A stretch of DNA of 64,000 nucleotides from Haliotis asinina (GCF_037392515.1 NC_090290.1:21093753-21157752); one strand, 5' to 3'. Counted from the first letter of the stretch, positions 11,080-23,799 are shown. The notes: a model not told the origin generated them from the letters alone. Program-made: numbers and translations.

Positions 11080-11326
11080 TAATTCACCATGGAGTCACCG
11101 CATTAAAAGTGGTTGATCCCACATGACATCTTGGGTAATGCGAAGTAATCCAGAACCCAGGGTGGTCCGAGTACAATCTGTTGGGGTGAAAGGGTCACTG
11201 ATGAACAGAACTAATTACTTTCAGATCAAATGAAGTTCAATGTACAATAACCTTATTTTAAACAAACCAACAAGCATGGTGCTAGGACATAGTAACACAA
11301 AATTATTATGTACAGGGTAGATTAGA

Positions 11327-11592
11327 GTGAGTTAATATTTAACGTCACGTGGGAAATATCTCATCCATATCGTGACGAGAACATTTAACATTTAAATGGA
11401 ATATATGCATAGTTCAAAATTCTGTCAACGAAGGACAGTAAAACAACTAGAATGTCATAAATTGAATTAAAACTAGCTTGGAAAGTTAAAACGAATATCA
11501 CTATTAAGACAATACAATATTAAAACATGCTATATATATATCGCCAACAACAGAAGGTAGATCACCGTACTAGTGACCATTGGGACTTCCGG
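11327..11592 (-). mobile_element. Family B LINE 3' end
   Basis: GAGTGAGTTAATATTTAACG start, GTCAACGAAGGACAGTAAAA in the middle, truncated near GACCATTGGGACTTCC. Confidence 0.8.
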
Positions 11593-11599
11593 GTAAATC

Positions 11600-12530
11600 A
11601 GAGTGTTCATCTGGAGGACTTAAAATTTATCATTATCAGAGAGCAGAGTTACTTAATTTTCTACGCACAGATTTGTCCTTGATTTTAAATAGATTTCCAA
11701 GTTAAAACATGTTCCGAAGAACACAAAGGTATGGTAAAAACATATTTATCTCTATTCCCTAAAATAGTCGCAAGACAAACGTCCCTGATTTCTATTACCA
11801 ACGCATCTGTTCTGACGCAGGGTAAGGTTCGCTTCATTCAGGGAATGTCATCCCATCTGTCTAGTTCAACTAGTAATCTGTGACATGATGTCTGAAATTG
11901 AATCAGTGGCTATCACTAGATTCTAGGGAGCTAAATCACCGTTGTTTAAGGCGTTATAAATACGGTTCTAAAGTAGCTCGGATTTAAGGCTCCTAGCTGC
12001 ATTCAGAGGTCTTTTTTAGAGTTAGAGATGTCAGAAGACAAAGTTTGGACAAACTGATTTTTCAGTGCTTCAATCACTAAGAGAGCAAAGTATGACTCAA
12101 GGTAACATTGTGAGACTGCCAAACAAGACGTGTTTTTTAGAGAAGAACATAATATTTCTGAATTAATCCAGATGACGCTAGTGCATTGGTGCTGAGTATA
12201 AGCTGTTGAAGTGAAAGTCTCTGAAGAACGAATGTCAGATTGTAATCAATTACTGGTCACCTGGTTAAAATTGATATATCCAGCTTAAATACACATTCGT
12301 TTGAAGTAAGACATCCACTATAAATGTTAATTCTTTTGAATTAATATTTCCCGTGTAAATACCCTTTCTTTTGAATTCCTTTTGAATGTGTGAGATTATA
12401 TAAAGACTTATGCGATATGGTTAAAAATTGTTGCATAGGTCGTCAATGACTTTGGTCAGTGTTGGCTAAACATTTAGTATCAACTGAAATCAGTAGCTTC
12501 GCACCGGAGTATCTTCCTGCCGTTTCAGAC
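11600..12530. other. No gene recognised
   Basis: No repeat or frame of note; 12740-13210 is likewise empty. Confidence 0.5.
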
Positions 12531-12536
12531 CGTTAA

Positions 12537-12735
12537 AGGCCCCGGGCTAGTTTTAGGCCCCCATAGTCTCCAGTAACCAATGCTTGTCGTAAGAAGGGAT
12601 TAACGAGATCCGGTGGTTGCCTTGTGTCATCGTATCTCACATGTAGTTCGATGTTCCTGATGTCGATCCAGATTCAGTTATTTACAGACCGATGCCATAT
12701 AGCTGGAATATTGCTGCGTGCAGAGTTGAACAACA
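12537..12735 (+). mobile_element. Family A element, diverged
   Basis: AACCAATGCTTGTCGTAAGA, TTATTTACAGACCGATGCCA, and ATAGCTGGAATATTGCTGCG. The tail repeat is lost. Confidence 0.7.
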
Positions 12736-13214
12736 AACCAGCCAACATGTAAACAAACTGAAGGTTAGTCTCTGGAGTGGTCAGCAGATGGCCATGTGCA
12801 ATTCGGTGACCACTAATCCATTAGCTGAAGGTGATGCGAATTAATCTCTAACTCATGTAGCTGTCTTCCAGCTGTCTAATCCGGTTTAAGAAAAGAGCAT
12901 CAATACATGGCAAGTTTTATTAATAATAACGTGTTTATGTTTCATATGATGTTCCAGGGCTAATTCATGCTTCTTTATCAGGTGGATACCGAGTGCACAA
13001 AGTAAATATTCATAGATAGCACATGTTTACACAACGCAAAGTGGGAGAATGTATAAAGAGATAACACTATAATTACGCTGGGAGCTATCTCCGAAGCAAA
13101 GTGTCAACAAATTTTGGATCTGGTTCAACATCCTGAGCGTATATTTTATGCTTGTTATTGCATTTTCCAAGTATATAAATACGTGTAAATGGTTAGGATT
13201 ATGTAATTTCTTTT

Positions 13215-13498
13215 CCAGTCTCCATGGACCCTGGTTTGTTGATCTACCTTCAGTTGTTGGCGGTCTGTCGCCCGTTTGTATATTGCATCGTCCTGTATAG
13301 TCAAACTGTTGTAGATTTAATTACTAGTTTTAAATATCTATCTGTGGTAATCTAGTTGTTTTACTGTCCTTCTTTGACATATTTGTTTCCATTTACCAAT
13401 CGCTATTATGTATAATATTAATGGCTCTCGTTACGCAATGGCTGAAATATTGTCGATGTGACGATAAATTTTAACTCACCCACTCACTCACTCACTCT
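13215..13498 (+). mobile_element. Family B LINE 3' end
   Basis: Plus-strand orientation: GATCTACCTTCAGTTGTTGG, GTTTTACTGTCCTTCTTTGA, and the tail TTAACTCACCCACTCACTCA. Confidence 0.8.
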
Positions 13499-13768
13499 TT
13501 TCCAGTCTCTTTCACGCTGATGCCTGGGTTTTAAGTACATTTCCTCATAATCGTTTGTATGAGATTTAATTTCTCTAATTAAGGCTATTCATTTAGTCAT
13601 CAGAAGAAATATACCTTCACCGCTTTATGTTAGGAGAAAATGTACACCTAGTACCCATTTCAACAAGCCTTGCATTGTTTGGTACTAGAGAATTACCCAG
13701 TAATTAGTAAGAGGAAGACAACCAGTATCTTCGCTCTCAACATGTAAGTGAACTAATTTATACAATCG

Positions 13769-14056
13769 GTGTGTGAGTTAAAATGTTTAGTCACAGTGGC
13801 AATATTTCAGCAATATCGTGACTTGAAAGTTATAAATACGTAATAGACACAATTATATTGTACAACACTGCCAACGACTAGCAGTAAAAGAACTAGATTA
13901 TCTCAAAAAGAGAATTAAGACTGGCATGGATTTTTCACAAACGCAATGGACGATACAAAATAAAAACAGGCTGAAGATTACCAACAACTAAAAGTACATC
14001 ACCAGACTAGGGGCAGTAGGGCGTTACGGTACCTTTGTTAACTGCATGAATCCTAG
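13769..14056 (-). mobile_element. Family B LINE 3' end
   Basis: Decayed copy: GGCAATATTTCAGCAATATC near the start, AGCAGTAAAAGAACTAGATT, then GTACCTTTGTTAACTGCATG at the truncated end. It lies 270 bp from an oppositely oriented copy. Confidence 0.7.
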
Positions 14057-14247
14057 GGAATCGGAGTACCCTATCGTACTAGTTATATAAGTGTATTTTT
14101 TAGCAGAGTTGTTAACTAATTAATATGGGCTATATTGTTGTAGGTTAGGGAGAAGCCACTGTTTCGACGTTCAGACTTGTGACCGCTTTAGTCGCTCTTA
14201 ATATCATCCACTGGTTTTCAGGCTGTCGCCGAGCTGGAATGTTGCAG

Positions 14248-14290
14248 ATAAATAAATAAATAAATAAAATAAATAAATAAATAAATAAAC
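14248..14290. repeat. Microsatellite (TAAA)n
   Basis: About ten TAAA units with one 5-bp slip, directly after a family A-like remnant (GAGCTGGAATGTTGCAG). Confidence 0.9.
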
Positions 14291-14299
14291 GATCAAATG

Positions 14300-15455
14300 A
14301 ATAAACAAGAAACATGACAACCAACTCTGCTTATTGCACCGGGAACCTCTGCTGAAACCCTTAAAATACAACACCAATGCAGCCGGAAAAGGTCCATCCT
14401 CAATTAGGAACAATCCCAGCTCATGAATGCAAGGCAAGACAAGTCTACATTGTAGCAACAAATCATCTGGACATGTAAAAATGTAACGTGGTTCCGTGAC
14501 AGGAACACTAATTGTGCGATCCTGAAGCAATAAATCTTCGTCCGACAATTCTCAAGACGATTAATGATCTCCTACATGACGTGTCGAGATGATAGTTTAG
14601 GCAGCTCATTCCATGCTTGGAACCTCAGCGTGCAGACATGTGTTTGATGTGAATGCCACAAAGCGTGTTTCTTCGGTGGACGTCGCCCATTCATTTCAGA
14701 CGTTTACCAGAAATATCTTTAGTCGAATGTGAGAACATTTATGATTAGATGGGAGCGTGAACTCTTCTACAGTGATGAATCATTAAACTGTTCGTACAAT
14801 TAGATTTGGAGAGTGTTTGGTCAGTGTTTTAGCATTGTTGTCCAGGCTTGGATCTGTTTCAGTCACACGCCCTTCTGTCTCATCTAATGCATTTCAACGA
14901 TAAGAAGGATACAGATATGCTTTGCGTCCACGTTCGTGTGTACACTCCTCTTCAAAGATAACACCCCCTTGCTGCACCACGGTGTTCTTGTTTAGACAAT
15001 GCACCTTCTACTTCGATCTCGTATACGTGCAGTCACCGCGTCTGCTCCTGTGCATAGAGATCAAGTCACAAATCAGCCGAAGTTGAGCTCGGAGAGTCGA
15101 TAGATTGTTTTCTGGAGTGTCTAGGACACACGTAATTACCCTCACAATCAAGCAGATGTGACACAAGGCAAGTTAGGCTTTTCAAAATTGCCTCTGTTCA
15201 CCAGGCAGAATATGGGTACCCGTTGAAATGTGTCATGTGAATATGAAATCGGAGAGTTGTATCTGAAACGAGTTTAAAGCAAAAATAAACAGAATGTTAA
15301 GGTCAAAATGCACACCATGAACATAATGTCATGTAATCCGTACCTAAACTAACCTGATACACGTATTGTATGCTAACCGCTTGTTAAAATCAGCAATTAC
15401 CACCAATTATTATGAACTGAAATTAAATCGACCCAACGACTTAACACCCCGCAAC
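14300..15455. other. No gene recognised
   Basis: A minus-strand frame of 114 codons (14204-14548) runs into the TAAA microsatellite and is not protein-like. Confidence 0.45.
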
Positions 15456-15457
15456 TA

Positions 15458-15631
15458 CAGTGGACGCTGTCAAAACCGGCATCTGTCTAATCCAACAAGT
15501 TGTCAACTCCGGCATAAAATCCAAGTCCCTTCCGAGGCTTGTACATTTATCATCAGCTCTGCAATTCGGCACATTGTCTAAAACGGACTATTTCCTCAGT
15601 CCCATGGCTTGCCGGATTAGACAGCTTCCAC
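15458..15631. mobile_element. Pogo/Tigger-like MITE (about 175 bp)
   Basis: Left end CAGTGGACGCTGTCAAAACC and right end (reverse complement CCGTGGAAGCTGTCTAATCC) form an inverted repeat of about 25 bp, with several inner TCTAATCC/CCGG repeats. CAGTGG-type termini and a preceding TA resemble pogo-class elements. It sits directly against a truncated family A copy (15631-15816). Confidence 0.65.
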
Positions 15632-15816
15632 GGTCTGTAAATAATCGAGTCTGGATCAGACACTCCCGTGATCAACAGCATGAACTCTGATAAAAGCAGG
15701 TTGGATACGATTACAAATGTCAACACAGTCAGCGACCCTCACCACCTATTAGTCGGCTACTACGACAAACATTGGTTGCCAAAGGTCAATTCTAGCCCGG
15801 ATTTTCACGGGTCGAC
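15631..15816 (-). mobile_element. Family A element, tail half missing
   Basis: CGGTCTGTAAATAATCGAGT to TTTTCACGGGTCGAC; the AATATTCCAG/GTGAGTGAG side is absent where the pogo-like MITE begins. Confidence 0.7.
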
Positions 15817-15819
15817 AAA

Positions 15820-17185
15820 TGTTATGGCAACTCTTGACCAGAAACCATATGAAAGGCGTAACGCCTCCAACAAAATTGCGAAAAGGATATAGACTTCTTC
15901 AACACGATTCACGCCTCGAATGCCTGTGCAGTGCTTAATTTCATTTTAGCGCGGCACATGCTACTTAATTTGATTTGGTTGAATAGCATGGATGGATTGA
16001 TGGAGCCTACACGAGCATACAATAGAAACGTGTCTGTGTCCTACCAAATTAGCTGAGGTACTTGTGGAGGTGGATACCAAGTTGATGACCAATTTGGCTG
16101 TATACAATCCACATTGATTACCAATGTAAGTGCCATAGTGTAGGGTACTGCCAATAGACGAGCTTGTCAGAGTAATCGCTACCAACGTAAATCACAGCAC
16201 GAAGAGCAACTTTGTATTTATCACTGACATCCCGAGTGATGAAATTTAGCATTAATTGCTGCTGAGGACCAGAAGAAGGAGCTCTTCCTTCTGATTCGTT
16301 GAGGATAACGGCTGAACCCAAAGGGTACTGTTCATATTGATTGTGATTGATCCCAAGTCGAGACACATATAGCAAGGATCTCAAATTTGCAAATGATCAA
16401 CTTCGACCTGTTATTGACGCTTTGAGATCGGTGAGACTGGAAATGACTAAGGATATCACCTCAAATGAATTTAGTCCAGTGTAATGAACATTCATTTGTT
16501 CGCATTGGTCCCGTTTCGTCTGAATTTCGTCGAATCAATCGAATTAGGTAAATGGGCGGACAGCTTTCTCCAAACGGTACTCGGAAGAAACCTTTTTATG
16601 TCAGATTTATAGCTATTATTGGAACCTTCAACCCATATTTAGTCAACGGTAATTTGTTCGTATCTGACAAGGTGGGGACTTAAGTGACCAGCGTTGATGT
16701 TTGTTTGAGACAGAAAACGAAGCAAAACAAAACAAACACTACTCGAGGAGGAACATTTTGTTTCGCAGAAAAGGATGGTCAAAAGACTCTATATTAGCAT
16801 GTTTTCCTGTCCACACTAAGGACAGCATTTGCCGTGTTATCTTTTAATCGAAACTCCAAGAACGTGAACCCCAAGTGACCCTCCTTGTGAAAACGATCCA
16901 TTATCTTTTTGAAATGGCGTTGTTCATTTTAATTTTCAGTTTGTCTGACATACAAGGCTGAGCCAGGAGGCAAACGGGATTTTGAATAATTTTAATCACC
17001 TTTTAAGCAATCATCACTATGGAATAACACGTTCTTGACATATTAGAAATCGTACAGCTGAGTGTCTCATTTTGGTTTTGTAATGTAGCTATGGAAATGG
17101 AGTCATATATTTATCGAAGCGGACCTAAATATTAGTTGGCTGGATGTATTACATATTCAGTTTATGAAACACAATGAATATCTTT
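15820..17185. other. No gene recognised; weak minus-strand frames
   Basis: Two overlapping minus-strand frames (16118-16384 and 15961-16185) have a fairly protein-like composition in 15.96-16.38 kb (NFITRDVSDKYKVALRAVIY). They could be a frameshifted remnant of an unknown gene. No family recognised. Confidence 0.25.
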
Positions 17186-17190
17186 ATGGT

Positions 17191-17390
17191 CCCGTGAAGA
17201 TCCGGGTTGTCTTCGGCAATCTATCCTTGTCGTAAGCGGGATGGGGAAGACAGGCTCACCAACGTGATTGACTCAAATCCCAGTTGCGTAGATAGATGGT
17301 CATACTCTTATCACCTCATTGTCTGGTCCAGGATCGATTATTTACAGACTGCTTCCATGTAGCTGGGACATACTGCAGCATTAAACAAGA
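17191..17390 (+). mobile_element. Family A element, diverged
   Basis: CCCGTGAAGATCCGGG start, CCTTGTCGTAAGCGGGATGG, CGATTATTTACAGACTGCTT, ATGTAGCTGGGACATACTGC. Confidence 0.7.
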
Positions 17391-17532
17391 AACAATATGA
17401 CACCACGTACCTCCTCACAACATGTATGCAGCGTAAAGTGGCCGGTATTAGATGCGTTTCAATGGTGGACTGCAATACAGTTTAATTATGTTAAACACTA
17501 CTTGAACGGTCTTTCACTCACAGGTTAATGTG

Positions 17533-17800
17533 GAGTGAGTTTAGTTTTACGCCACACTCAGCAATATTCCAGCCATATGGCTGCGGTCTGTAAATGACTG
17601 AGTCACTCTGGAACAGACAATCCAGTGATCAACATCATGAACATCGATCTGCGCAATTGGGAACCGATGACATGTGTCAACTAAGTTAGCGAGCCTGATC
17701 ACCCGATCACGTTAGTCGTCTCTTACGACAAGCATAGTCGCCTTTTATGACAAGCATGGGTTGCTGAAGGCCTATTCTACCCAGGGACGTTCACTGGTTT
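17533..17800 (-). mobile_element. Family A SINE-like element, near-complete
   Basis: GAGTGAGTTTAGTTTTACGC start and GTTGCTGAAGGCCTATTCTA near the other end, all internal blocks present. Directly adjoins the inverted Tc1-type MITE. Confidence 0.85.
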
Positions 17801-17821
17801 CAGGTTAACGTGGACCGAATA

Positions 17822-18302
17822 CCCTTGGAAAAGTATGGGATAATGAACTTTCAATTTGGATAATAAGTGTAAACGTTAACAAACGTTTCAAGGACAGACA
17901 TCATATGGACGCACCACCATTCCCCTCTATTACCACCCCTAAACACAACGCATGACATGGTCGTGCACAACGCATTGGCCCCATACACGTGCATGGGGTC
18001 CCATTTTCTTTATTTTGACGTTTCAAGAAGGTCGAGAAATCACTTGAAACATTAACTGTGACACGCATCTTGAATCACACATTTTTATCGTTTGTTTCTA
18101 GTCGTTTGTTTTAAAATGAAAATCGTACACATGCACATTACATGCCATACACCAATCATCTTTCAAAATCGACTACATTCAAATTAACTATGGTTGTAAG
18201 GAAGTGCAATATATCATATCAACATTACTTGACTCGGATAAATCTCCGAAATAATGTTAATCTAAATAAAAAAAATGAAGATCCCCTATTTTTTAACAGG
18301 GT
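17822..18302 (-). mobile_element. Tc1/mariner-type MITE, copy 3, inverted
   Basis: Reverse complement of copy 1 over nearly its whole length, for example GGGATAATGAACTTTCA near the left end and CCCCTATTTTTTAACAG at the right. The termini are decayed. It abuts the family A element at 17533-17800. One of the two conserved CACGTG words is intact; the other reads TCGTGC. Confidence 0.75.
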
Positions 18303-18304
18303 AG

Positions 18305-19015
18305 TATCGGACTGGTGCGCTGTAAGTGCTGTGATTACCACATGACCATGGCTGGTATATTACTCTCAAAGCAGAGTCCATCATCAGGGTTCCAACTTCC
18401 GAGTATAGGATCCTGACGCACCAACGGACGACAAGTCTTCAAAATGAATTCCACAGCATTACACGCCCCGGCAACCAGGGGATCTGTGCGTTCAGAGAAA
18501 ACACACGAAGCGTATGATAATTACCATCCTCTAAAGGCAACTTTGGGAAACGGTTTCACAATATCTCGTTTCCCAGTAAAATCCGGACTTCAGGAATATG
18601 TAACACCGAACTCTTCATAATCAGTTAATTCAAAACATTGATCAGTCAGAACACTCTTATCAAGAAACCTCGCCTATCTGTCACATTTGCCTCAGCGTAA
18701 AAAAGATTGTCTTATTTCGACTTTATCATACACAAGTGTATATGAATCACTTTCAATTAGTCATGATACCAGCTGAGTTCATTCTGTCATGTGGATCACA
18801 AATACAGGCAAGGGCAAGATGATGCTCCTTTATAAAAGCGGCAATACTTCCCACAATGTTACCTATTTACCAATCAGTATATCTTACAAAGGACATATTG
18901 CACTAACCATCCATTATTCAGGAAAACAAATTAGAAAAAAATTAATTCCAATGGTTTCTAAATTTGATCTCATGAACACTTTTAAGAATAAATTCATTGT
19001 TGCCGTAGGCTAGTT
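18305..19015. other. No gene recognised
   Basis: Short frames only; 19130-19850 is likewise empty. Confidence 0.5.
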
Positions 19016-19018
19016 CTG

Positions 19019-19125
19019 TAGATATGTAGATGGTCATAATATCAATCGCTTCATTGGCTGGTAAAGACTTTATTATTTACAGACCTCCCTCACATAGCCG
19101 AATAATTGTTGACTGCGGCAAATCT
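19019..19125 (+). mobile_element. Family A element fragment
   Basis: GTAGATGGTCATAATATCAA, TTATTATTTACAGACCTCCC, and GTTGACTGCGGC; decayed. Confidence 0.5.
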
Positions 19126-19854
19126 CAGACAGTGGGACATAGCTTTGAAATACGTCACTAGAGGAAAGTGTTGTATACGTCATCGATTTAAGAGCACTTC
19201 CGTAGAGCATTCGCTTGTAATGGTGAGACTGCTCATCAAAGAAACAGCTGAGAAAGCATTCTAAGTATCCTATCTCACACTGTGCATTGAAATTAATTTA
19301 ACGACAGCCTCTGCGAAAAGCTGTGTTATAAGAGGGGTGATTTCGATTTTCAGTAAGCAATTCCTGTAATATGTAATCATCACAGCTTATGGCGTCTACA
19401 CTGGCTGGTTAATTTCGGCCGTGGACGTTATATTCATGGACACATGTTGAAGCAGCTAATCCTTTCAATTTAGATTTCATCACCAAAAGAGTTGTCTAGC
19501 ATATGGTAAAAATGATTAAGAATATGACGCTTGTCAGACGCAGCTATAAATTACAGATACTACCATTTTCTTGATGCAGCTTTACTTACCTATAAACATT
19601 CTTGTCCGGCACGGTTTACATTTTTGGTGAAAACCTGTATTTTCACTGATTTCCAGTGATCCAGTGATGTAATACGTAGCATTATTCTCCGTTACATGCC
19701 TCATGAAGTCGGATGATTGAGATTGATTGTTCTTACACACCTGTGGGGAAGAAACCCATGGAGAAAGCTGGTATCAGATTCCAGATCGTCAGTGCCTACT
19801 CCATGGCGATGACCTAAGATCGTATTATGATGAACTGCTTTCCTGATTGTTATT

Positions 19855-20300
19855 ATTGTTTATTATTATTATTTGATATTTATATAGCGCACATATCCAT
19901 GCAACTACTGCATGCTCAAGGCGCTGGTATTACTCTCTCTCCATCATTGGATGTCCGTCTCAGCGTCACATCGTATTATCAATGTCAATTCCCTGGGGAG
20001 TATTCAACTCTTTCTGCCACAAGGCGCACCGACTTATTGTGGCTACCTCATCCTAACGAGGTACTCAATTCACAGCTGGGTGCAGTTTACTGCACGTTGC
20101 TGTACCCGCAACTAGGTGTATGCACGTATTCATGTGGCCACCATCTGGTCATATATCAACGGATTCGTGGGTTCTTTTAAGTGCACACTAGGGGTACTGC
20201 ACACTAGGGGTTGTGACAACACTTAAAGAATCTGCACACAAAGTTGACTCCAAGGGTGTTACACCCGGTCACAGATGGGCTCGATTCCGACACCTCAACC
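19855..20300 (+). mobile_element. Unclassified dispersed repeat (TATATAGCGC type)
   Basis: Begins TATTATTATTATTTGATATT then TATATAGCGCACATATCC and GCATGCTCAAGGCGCTGGT, a pattern I know from dispersed repeats in many marine invertebrates. It continues with structured G/C-richer sequence and ends ATGGGCTCGATTCCGACACC. The overlapping plus-strand frame of 117 codons has no protein features. Confidence 0.5.
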
Positions 20301-20309
20301 ATCAGAACC

Positions 20310-21280
20310 AGCCAAATATAACACTGGTAAGTCTAAAATATTTAATATTATGTATTGAGCAGACAAGAGCAAGATACAACGATTAACAATAGAGGTTTCT
20401 AATACGATGCAGTAGATTCAAATCTAAAGTAATGGGTCACACACACAATATCAACTCACCAAAGTCTTGGTTTGATAGTGAGAGACCGCTGTACTGAATG
20501 TTACACGGCGAACGGTCAGTTTTAGGAGTAGGTTGAACGTTGAAGAAGAGGCAGACAGATGTAGATATGCCAATTAGTGACATAACTACAGTACAACTCC
20601 GAGAGTAAGTCTCTCTGTGTGTGGGTGCCGTCAACACAACAACCAGCTTTATATACACAGATATTAACGGTAATTTTACATACACATTCGTGAGCATTCC
20701 AGCGAAGTATGGAACCTTCGCGATCGTGTTTACCAACAGTCAAAACACACACACAAAAGGGAGGAAGCCCTAAAGCGTTATCTTAAAGGCAAGCACTATT
20801 ATTGTCATATGAAATGTGATGCATAATATCTATCACTCATAACTCTAAACATTGTGGCCCAATAATAATTATCACTTAATCAATAACAATAAAAATTACA
20901 GAAAATACACTCTCGTAACATGTGGATGGCCTTAACATATTCCGTTAATCAAACCAGCTTGGTCCCCAGAATCTACAATCCATCTTAAAAACAATACAGT
21001 TAAAAACAGAACCCATATATTGCGGCCCTTCATGTAAAACCCCACACCATGAAATGGGGCATCTTCAAGCACCGCACAAAAAAGGTAATTGCTTGAATTA
21101 TCACTTGCTTTCGCTCATAAGGTACGTTCTAAAAACAACTCGCTCTAAGATACATGTTCTCTGACAGTTTCTGTGTGGTAATCTCTACATCTCCTCAAGA
21201 CCGACTATGCATTTAGACAGTTTGACAGGTTGGATAATGTTAAGGCTGCAAGCGTTGGAATTTGTTTGCTGTTTATTTGT
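20310..21280. other. No gene recognised
   Basis: A minus-strand frame of 99 codons at 20437-20736 has no recognisable feature. Nothing else seen. Confidence 0.45.
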
Positions 21281-21285
21281 TTGTT

Positions 21286-21488
21286 GTTTAAAGCTGCAAA
21301 CCACCAATACTCCAGGCAGCATGGCGGCGGTAAGTAACTAACTGAATCTGGACAAAACAGTCCAGTGATCAACAGCATACGAATCAACCCAATTTGGATA
21401 CCATGACATATATTACCGAGGGTTATTTGCAGTTCACAACAAGCATTGGTTCCTGAAGACAAATTCTGACCTGGATCTTCACGGGTTG
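21286..21488 (-). mobile_element. Family A element, diverged
   Basis: CATGGCGGCGGTAAGTAACT, CAGTCCAGTGATCAACAGCA, ACAACAAGCATTGGTTCCTG, ACCTGGATCTTCACGGGTTG. Confidence 0.65.
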
Positions 21489-21756
21489 GAATACCACCAC
21501 GGTGTCAACACAACGTAACCGCCGAAAGAATCGTTTCGACCCAACATCCGGGAGTCGCTTGTGACGCTATTGGTAGGGATTTTGGCATGTTAAGAAAGCT
21601 TGTATGGTCGGTCGATATGGGTACCCTATTCCGACAAATTCTCCGCGAGACGAAGAGTCCTTACTTTAGTTCTAAACGTCACCTGGGAGGAGAAGAGCAA
21701 GTTCCATCTTATGGCACATCTTAGGCCAAAGGTACTTCATGTCGAACCCGTTACCA

Positions 21757-21880
21757 TCCGAGTTGAACGGTGATCATGATGTTGATCACTGGATGGACGC
21801 CTCTAGATTCGATCATTTAAAGATCGTCGCCATATACCAGGAATATTGCTACATGTGGCGTGAAACTGAATTCACTCACT
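21757..21880 (+). mobile_element. Family A element fragment
   Basis: GATGTTGATCACTGGATGGA, GATCGTCGCCATATACCAGG, and AATATTGCTACATGTGGCGT with ATTCACTCACTT tail. Confidence 0.6.
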
Positions 21881-22587
21881 TGATGCCGTGCAATGTCAGT
21901 GCAAAGCACGCCAGAGGAGCACGCGATCATTGCTGTGGAATTTCGGGTTCCAATATCGGCTCGTCACCATTATGTAGTCACCATGTCCGCACCCCAGCTC
22001 GTGTGTGTCACCAACGTCATCATTCAAGCTTTTTTTGCATCAAGCTAACACGGTGTTATCTAACAGAAATACTGAACCGGCGTTAAACCAAAGACAGTCG
22101 ACGGCTCACTCATATCATGAAATAACACGGTACCGACTCCGACTGTCCGCTCACGAAAGAAACACTCTGTCATCTAAACCCGGGAGACCGTCATTCGATA
22201 CAAACTGCCTGTATCCAATACTATACTTTTTGCGCGCAATTTTCTTGTCATAATCGTTGCATAAATCATTTGAAACACCAATTTCTATGTGAACGGAGAC
22301 ACATCAATAACATGAAGCACCAGTACACGTATGTCTTCATTTCAATAAGTGCGGTTTTATTAATTTTCACTCACACATTACCGTCTGTTAATATGAAGAC
22401 ATGATATCTATAGTAATCGGATATATACCTGAAAAAATTGCAATGTGATTGTGTTCGCATGACATGTACCGGCTTTATATAGCCTTCTGCCTCTGAGATA
22501 TTAGAGTCTAATTTGCCACACGTCGACACCAAGGGCGACGTCTATTAAAATGCACATTAGACGCAAATAACGTATAGGGCAAAGGAA

Positions 22588-22716
22588 GAGTGAGTGTGGG
22601 TGAGTTTAGTTTTACGGTCTGTAAATTGTCGAGTCTGGACCAGACAATCCATTGCCTTTTGTGGCAAGCATGGGTCGCTGAAGGCTTATTCTACCACGGA
22701 CCTTCACGGGTCGACT
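22588..22716 (-). mobile_element. Family A element, internally deleted
   Basis: The GTGAGTTTAGTTTTACGG end joins directly to TCTGTAAATTGTCGAGTCTG and then to GGCAAGCATGGGTCGCTGAA, so two inner blocks are missing while both ends remain. Confidence 0.75.
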
Positions 22717-22719
22717 AGA

Positions 22720-23505
22720 GAAGAAATATATTACTCATTAATAGTTGAATTTTCTTATTTGTTTCCAGACTGCATCCTTTCGTCAAGGGTATTGTTGTGT
22801 GGCCAAAAGCATAAAATGAACACTACACTGGCTTACGAGAACATCTGAATTTTTTTGTGACCCATTCATGAATTTTCACCGATACTTTGCTTGGAATCCA
22901 CAACGGCGTATAATCGAGACGGGGTATTTTATAAGTGATGACATTTTTATTTGCTTGATGTCAGGCACTGGTTTGGATTGATAGTTTCATAAAAACTATC
23001 AAAAATTGAAAGTGAAAGAATCCTTTGTCGAATGCACACTCGTAACAGCATGTATCAATTTGGTGAAAACCGAAACGATCAGGTTTGACAATGCAATTTG
23101 CCATCAAATTTGATCTTCAAACGAAACAAGAAAGAACAACATCACGCGTATTTGATCACATTATTTCACCAAAACATGTCTCAAAATAAAGTCTTTGATC
23201 AAAATATAGACAGCCATTGAAACAACAAGTAACGTGTGTTTCATGAGTGTGAATTAAACGCTGCTTTCACGGATGTTTCAAAGTTGTCATGGCGTGTCAC
23301 CCGAATCAGGGAAAGTCGAAATGATGCATGTCGGAAACCTTCACGAGTACGGTGCTGACGGGTCTATGCCGAGCAGTTCAGATGCTGTCCATATTCGAAA
23401 ACGTGATCAGCTATTCACGACAAGACGGCAATCGGTTCACACAGATTATTGTATTGTTTTACTCAGCAACGTCAAGCGTGCCATGCCACAGCGTCGTAAG
23501 ATGTT
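22720..23505. other. No gene recognised
   Basis: Two overlapping plus-strand frames at 23273-23519 (80 and 63 codons) lack any recognisable domain; 21885-22585 is also empty. Confidence 0.45.
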
Positions 23506-23508
23506 TTG

Positions 23509-23660
23509 GGAGTAGCTAAGTAGTTAAAGCGCTCGCTCATCAAAGACCCGGGCTCTATTCCTCACATGGGTATAAACGTGTACAGCTCATTTCAGGTGTC
23601 CCCACGCCGTGACAATCCTGGAATATTGCTAAACGCTGCGCAAGACTAAACGCACTCATC
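23509..23660 (+). mobile_element. Family C tRNA-derived SINE
   Basis: GTAGTTAAAGCGCTCGCTCA, CCCGGGCTCTATTCCTCACA, and GGAATATTGCTAAACGCTGC with a tail CTAAACGCACTCATC. Near full length. Confidence 0.75.
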
Positions 23661-23799
23661 TGGACGGCGTAGGACACTTGTAAGTCGGCACTGGAGTTTT
23701 CGAGGGGTCAGCGTAGGTCTTGTATGGATTTTGTTTCTTATTCGTCATGGGCCTCGTGATATATCTACTTATACGTAATGCACGTCTTATTATAGATTG

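Noticed and set aside
20437..20752. Two overlapping minus-strand frames of 99 and 76 codons
   Set aside because: Different frames over the same DNA with no conserved features; likely chance.
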